From Ciborinia camelliae (lineage: Eukaryota > Ascomycota > Leotiomycetes > Helotiales > Sclerotiniaceae), in contig JANPYM010000002.1 in the NCBI GenBank assembly GCA_025890175.1, positions 1,165,976 to 1,229,975 on the forward strand: a stretch of DNA of 64,000 bases, given 5' to 3'. Below the pieces are notes generated by a model, which searched no databases, was not told the origin of the DNA, and was given only the letters and a program-made list of their open reading frames with translations. A program made the translations under genes and the position numbers. Numbering within the stretch: position 1 is the first letter of the stretch; every line of letters begins with the position of its first letter. Below are positions 59,083 through 64,000 of the stretch, one piece after another.

Positions 59083-60659
59083 TACAATAGCTTCATGAAG
59101 GTTATATGTAAAGTACTATAGGTAGCTGGAGGTAGATATAATCATGAATAATATCATAATTCGGATACCCGACATTATACGAGTATTAATTAGCGGTATA
59201 GAAATCTAGATGAAGCCAAAGCTACATAAATTATACGAAAATGAAGCTTTCTCATTGGTACAATACGATAGAATCTCGCACTCTTTTTTGGGAGGGGTTT
59301 TTCCGAACCAATCATATAAAATGGTATCAAACGCTTCCAGCCATTCATCATTCATTCAAATCCCGGAAACGAAGAAAGAAAAAAAAAAAAGGAAATTGGT
59401 TATGAAGGTCAAGACTCAAGGTATCAAGGTCCCACCCATCTCGCACCCGAATCAACCCTAATTAGGGTCTTCGGAATTACGTTTGAAACACCCTCTTTAG
59501 GGTTAAAATACGAATTGAAAACCCCTGTATAATCTATACCTTATGTTTAACCTAATATAACTTTATATTAGAATATATTTAATATATAAATTTTATATTA
59601 ATCAATAAAGCTTTTCAAAAGCTTTCGATTAATATAATTTATATTATAATTGAAACTAACGTTTAGGTTTTGTATTAAATTAAAATAATTATATAGGTTA
59701 TAAAATCGTATATAATTATATAAATATATTATATAAGCAAACGAATTTATATAAGTATATGTGTATATAAATGAAACCTTATTTTTTTTTATTGTATATT
59801 TAATAAACCCATTTTCTATATTCTACCATTATTTATTGTTTATTTTTATTTATTGTTTATTTATTATTAATTCGATTTTAATATTTAAATTTAATACCAA
59901 TCATTAATAAAATAAATTAAATAAAAAGTAAATATACTATTTTATAAATATCTTAAAGGGTTTTTGAATAATATTATTTTTAGAATCTTAAATTAAAGTT
60001 TGCAAAAATTATCTCAAATTATAATTTTTATTATAGTTTTTAATATTTACCGAAAACTTTTTAATAATTTTTATATAAATTTTATTAATTAAATTATAAT
60101 TCAAATTATTATAATTAGAGGGGGGTATTAAAATTTTTAAAATTATAATATATTTTTAAAATTCGAATGATATAAATTTTAAATAAAAATAATAAAATTT
60201 AAATAAACTATTAGTTTTTTAAAAAATAAACTTTAATTTCAAAATTATATATATAAATCAATATATATTATTTTTGAAAATTAGTATTTTTTTTATATTT
60301 ATAAAAATCGAATAATTATATATATTTAAAAAAAAATTAAATTTAATCGAATAATTAAAAAGTTATTGTATATTTTTATTTTATAGGTTTTAAAATATAA
60401 TGATTATATTCAAATTATAAAATGAAATACAACTTTTTTATAATAAAATTAAAAAAAAAAAATTATAAATTTTTTATTATTATTTGGATTTTTATTATTT
60501 AAATAATATAATTATTTTTTTTAAATCTTAATTTTTAAATTAAATATAATTATTTTAATATTTGAAAAATCGATATATATTTTAAGATTTAATCGATTAT
60601 AAATCAATTTTATAAAATTTCAAAAATTTTATTTCAATTATTATTTAAAAATAATATAC

Positions 60660-61660
60660 TTTATAATATAATATATTGAAATATTAAAATTATAATTTGT
60701 AACTCTCTTAAATTTAATATATAATATCAAATTAAAATTATTAAAATTATTTTAAAATACTACAACGTTAGCAACATAATATTTTAAAAAATATATATAA
60801 ACTTTATTATACTAATATACTAAAATTAATATAAAACCTTCAAATTATTTATAAAATATATAAAATTAGTATTAAATTATAAAATATAATTAAAGCTTTC
60901 AATTAATATATTTTTTATTAAATTTAAATAAAAGGTTAGCGATTTGTACTAATTATAAAATCTTAAAATACTACATCGCCAATACCGTAGTATTTTAAAA
61001 ATATTAAAGGTTTAAAATACTACAACACCAATGACATAATATTTTGAAAATTTTATATAAACAAGATTATACTTTTATTATACTAATATATTAAAATTAA
61101 TATAAAACCTTCAATTTATTTATAAAATATATAAAATTAATATCGAATTATAAAATATGATTAAAGTTTTCAATTAATATATTTTTTATTAAATTTAAAT
61201 AAAAGGCTAGTGATTTATACTGTCACGGGGTGTGGATCCACTGGGTGGATCCACTGATTTGGGATCTACGGTGTAGATCCCTGCCCTGACAGGGTTCATA
61301 TAGTAGAACAACTATTCCAGATACCCAATCTGGAATACTCCACGCTTTTGTGGCGCAGTGGTAAAGTTGTTCACCCCTGACATATACTAATTATAAAATC
61401 TTAAAATACTACATCACCAACACCGTAATATTTTAAAAATATTAAAGATTTAAAATATTACAGCGTCAATGATATAGTATTTTGAAAATTTTATATAAAC
61501 AAGATTATACTTTTATTATACTAATATACTAAAATCAATATAAAACCTTCAATTTATTTATAAAATATATAAAATTAATATCAAATTATAAAATACAATT
61601 AAAACTTTTAATTGATATATTTTTTATTAAATTTAAATAAAACGTTAGCAATCTATACTA
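60660..61660. repeat. About three tandem ~290-bp AT-rich repeats inside the hAT-like element
   Basis: The phrase TACTAATTATAAAATCTTAA followed by an AAATACTACA...CCAA...ATATTTTAAAA segment recurs at about 60948, 61385 and, shorter, 61655. Between copies the sequence (ATATAAAACCTTCAA, TTTTTTATTAAATTTAAATAAA) is closely similar. Copies differ mainly by transitions. Confidence 0.7.
61221..61382. mobile_element. Solo-LTR-like insertion nested in the hAT-like element
   Basis: A 162-bp island of ordinary base composition sits in AT-rich DNA. It starts TGTCACGGGGTG and ends CACCCCTGACA, so it has TG...CA termini with short inverted ends. The 5 bp TATAC is duplicated directly outside (61216-61220 and 61383-61387). 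The neighbouring tandem repeats show the uninterrupted sequence, which confirms the insertion point. TG...CA ends plus a 5-bp duplication are the signature of an LTR left by recombination. A small TIR element is the alternative. Confidence 0.75.
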
Positions 61661-62091
61661 ATTATAAAACTTGAAAAACTAACGTTACTAACAATATAAT
61701 ATTAGAGGAGTATATGTTTATATAAGATTGTATGCTTATATAAGATCGTATGCTTATATAAAATTGTATACTTATATAAACATATATTTATAGTATACGA
61801 TTTTATAACCTATATAATTATTTCAATTTAGTACAAAATCGAAACGCTAGCTTCAATTATAATATAAATTATACTAATCAAAAACTTTTGAAAAGCTTTA
61901 TTAATTAATATAAAATTTATTAATTAAATACATTCTGATATAAAGCTATATTAAATTAAAAATACAAAATGAAATTAAATGTGGTACAGAAATGTTTTTA
62001 ATTAGGATTTTGACCCTAAATAAAATATTTTAAACGTAGTTCCGAAGACCCTAATTAAGGTCGATTCGGGTGCGAGATGGGTGCAAGGTCC

Positions 62092-63672
62092 CCGGTACAG
62101 TATGGATACACATCGGGATTCGGGAACAACCTGAACCCAACTCTCATTCGAATCTCGATCCCTTTAATGTTGATTGACATCCGTCCGTTGCTCGTCGCCG
62201 CCAACTTGACCCATACTGGATTCTTCGAAAAGTACCTAGACAGCGGGCCAAAGTAGAAATCCAAAAGAAGAATATAAGGCTAGACTAAATCAAACCAAAC
62301 CAAATCAGTCAGAAATGGGTTTGATCATTCAGAAGATCATAGATATCAAAAGGTTATTCTGTTACCTACCAAGCATTTGGTACCACCACTTTATCATATG
62401 TAAATTCTCACCCATCTCACCCATCTCACCTAGTAGATTGCTCGAGTCTAATTGATTGATCGATTATTGATTGACCCATGTTAAACCTCATTTATTATTA
62501 CCTTTTGAGCAACGCAAACAACCGGCCGGTACCTACTGCGGACCAGGCTACGGTGGGTATGGATATTCAAACATCCATATCCATATTCTTCTCCTTAAAT
62601 TTTCCAATCATTTCTCCTCTCCTCTCATCTCATCTCCTCTTCCCTTTGCCATGATGATGGTTATTATTGTGTGATGCCTTAATCGTCTCGTCTCGTCTCC
62701 TTCATATCATCAAATAATTAATATACTACCTACCTACTAGCTAACGAGGGAGGAACCAACAAACGCGCTTGTTATAGTCTCTTGTCGCGAACCTAATTTC
62801 AAACCCAACTAAAAAGACCTCGAGGTTGAGGTTGAGTGAGGTTTACACCTGGGCAGCCATTTCATCATTCCATTTCAAGAATCGCTCCTGTACCCGACTG
62901 TACCGGTACTGTATTACATTGTTGTACTGTACTGTACCTACCATACTGTGTGCATTATCACTTCGCTTCACTTCAACTCTGGTAAATAAAGAAATCAGCA
63001 TCTACAACATCCAACAACAGGAACCACCAAAAAGCATTTCACAATTCACCTCGATTTAAATATCCAACCAAAATACCAATACTATCAACTCCATTAAATA
63101 TTGAATTCTCGTCATCCTTGGTATGTCTTCAATCTCTCAATTCCCCTTCCCCTTCCCCTCCCCCATCCCCATCAATTATCCATCTAAACTCGATTGTCCT
63201 AAAAATCAATGCACAATTGGCCAATTCCAATCCAAAACCTCATCTTACCCTTGACACAAAAACGAAAACGTCTCAAGTCTTTATGATGCTTTTGAAGTCT
63301 TCTTCCATCGTTTGACCTTGTCAATATCTTCAACAAACCATATCTCCAGTCCAGGCAGTCCTCAGCCCCACAACCCTTCTCCCTGCATTGTGCAGAATAA
63401 TTGTCCACGTTTACTGATATTCAATGCTCATCCTAGAACTCCGCTGCAACTTAATCTGCCAACCAAATTTGTCATAGCCCATAGACTACGAATACCCCTT
63501 ATTGAGCTACCATATCTATTCCTCCATATCCTTTCGACTCAATCATCTTTCAAGTCGACAAGCAAAGATCTCCAGTTCTTTGGGGAAACATCGGCTTTCG
63601 AATTCTCCTTCAACTCACGCTCCGAAATACAAGATCTATACCCTAATCTGCTCGGTGCAGGGTTTTGAATTC
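62092..63672. other. Intergenic region and probable 5' leader of the last gene
   Basis: After the transposon the composition returns to normal. TAGGTA-type motifs lie at 62726-62745. From about 62860 the sequence is C- and CT-rich and may be the promoter and leader of the gene starting at 63673. A short frame from 63121 (MSSISQFPF) could be an upstream open frame. Confidence 0.45.
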
Positions 63673-64000
63673 ATGAACACGATGCCTCAAAGACTTCCTC
63701 GAAATCCGTTTGCTAGTTCTATTACGCCTGCGGTCATCACACCGCAATCCGACAAACTTACCGCTCGTAGGCCATCAACCTCGAGGGGCAACAGATTGAC
63801 CAATTTCTTCACCTCTTCACCAAAGACCAAGGAACAACAATCTGCTCAGGCGGCCCTTCTTTCTGCTGTTGCCGCACAACAACAGCGTCTTCTGGATAAT
63901 CCATCTCCTAGTCCAGCATCTCTATCTCTTCCTACAATCTCTCTCTCAACTGCCAAGGGTGGGGAGGCGAATATGGATGAACCCCCCACAACGCTTTTCC
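63673..64000 (+). CDS. Start of an uncharacterised protein, runs off the window
   Basis: From ATG 63673 the frame is open to the last base, giving 109 codons. The protein begins MNTMPQRLPRNPFASSITPA and continues Ser/Thr/Pro-rich, with a LTNFFTSSPKTKEQQ segment and a Gln/Ala-rich helix-like stretch (QAALLSAVAAQQQRLL). This looks like the disordered N-terminus of a larger nuclear or cytosolic protein. The frame is also open back to 63478 without an ATG, so an upstream exon is possible. I do not recognise the family. Confidence 0.6.
   Translation, partial: MNTMPQRLPRNPFASSITPAVITPQSDKLTARRPSTSRGNRLTNFFTSSPKTKEQQSAQAALLSAVAAQQQRLLDNPSPSPASLSLPTISLSTAKGGEANMDEPPTTLF

Larger units (their letters stand above)
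59425..62091. mobile_element. hAT-like terminal-inverted-repeat element, AT-degraded, with 8-bp target duplication
   Basis: The element proper is 59433-62083 (2651 bp). Both ends begin CACCCATCTCGCACCCGAAT in inverted orientation, and the inverted repeat continues, with mismatches, for about 285-290 bp each side. The 8 bp CAAGGTCC occurs directly outside both ends (59425-59432 and 62084-62091), a target-site duplication whose length is typical of hAT transposons. The interior is almost entirely A and T and has no open frame, as expected after repeat-induced point mutation. It includes tandem repeats of about 290 bp and a nested insert at 61221-61382. Superfamily is inferred from duplication length alone; no transposase survives. 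Confidence 0.82.

Noticed and set aside
59210..59461. 83-codon frame running into the transposon end
   Set aside because: Its last codons are the transposon's inverted repeat and the rest has no similarity to proteins.
61340..61375. TGGCGCAGTGGT resembles a tRNA A box, suggesting a SINE or tRNA gene
   Set aside because: No matching B box at the right spacing and no cloverleaf; the TG...CA ends and 5-bp duplication explain the island better.
62055..62264. 69-codon minus-strand frame at the right transposon border
   Set aside because: Ends inside the inverted repeat; joining across the element does not continue the frame.

Overview
This is a window of nuclear DNA from a filamentous ascomycete. 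The genes are interrupted by short introns, mostly 49-70 bp, with GTAAGT-like donors and CTAAC-type branch sites. They encode typical moulds' products: a secreted pectinase, a quercetinase, a C2H2 plus Zn2Cys6 transcription factor, SAT4 and DHA2 membrane proteins, an arrestin adaptor and an acetoacetyl-CoA synthetase. AT-rich, probably RIP-degraded repeat DNA and dispersed TAGGTA motifs would fit a leotiomycete such as a member of the Sclerotiniaceae; that placement is inference.

Layout. 0-3 kb: 3' part of an acidic protein of unknown function. 3.2-4.8 kb: GH28 exo-pectinase. 6.1-7.1 kb: decayed SAT4/rhodopsin-domain gene. 8.0-12.4 kb: a flavin monooxygenase and a DHA2-type exporter transcribed divergently from a 433-bp spacer. 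14.4-17.1 kb: a repeat-bearing GPI-anchored wall protein and a secreted quercetin dioxygenase. 18.7-22.0 kb: WDR44-like WD40 protein, five-prime exons recovered by splicing. 22-27 kb: gene-poor, holding a halogenase relic, a MITE and a 10-N assembly gap. 27.2-32.9 kb: an APC permease and a membrane nucleotide pyrophosphatase/phosphodiesterase. 33.5-36.6 kb: a bactofilin-like protein with two frame breaks and a second flavin monooxygenase. 37.9-45.9 kb: three-finger transcription factor, NmrA-like reductase and arrestin adaptor. 45.9-50.2 kb: no gene seen. 50.2-56.3 kb: Rad4/Dpb11-like BRCT protein and acetoacetyl-CoA synthetase. 56.3-63.7 kb: a transposon landing zone with two MITEs and a 2.65-kb inverted-repeat element with an 8-bp target duplication, itself split by a solo-LTR-like insert. 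63.7 kb to the end: the start of a gene that runs off the window.

The genes do not form one pathway. Housekeeping genes (WDR44-like, BRCT, arrestin, phosphodiesterase, acetoacetyl-CoA synthetase) alternate with secreted or metabolic accessory genes. The FMO/exporter pair, the broken SAT4 gene and the halogenase relic hint at past secondary-metabolite functions, but no backbone synthase is present. The most distinctive findings are the nested transposon complex at 59.4-62.1 kb, four TA-flanked MITE candidates (one inside an intron), the bactofilin-like gene, the halogenase relic and a 15-nt microexon that encodes a conserved transporter motif.

All exon boundaries were worked out by eye from frame continuity, splice consensus and protein-family expectations; no search or alignment program was run.
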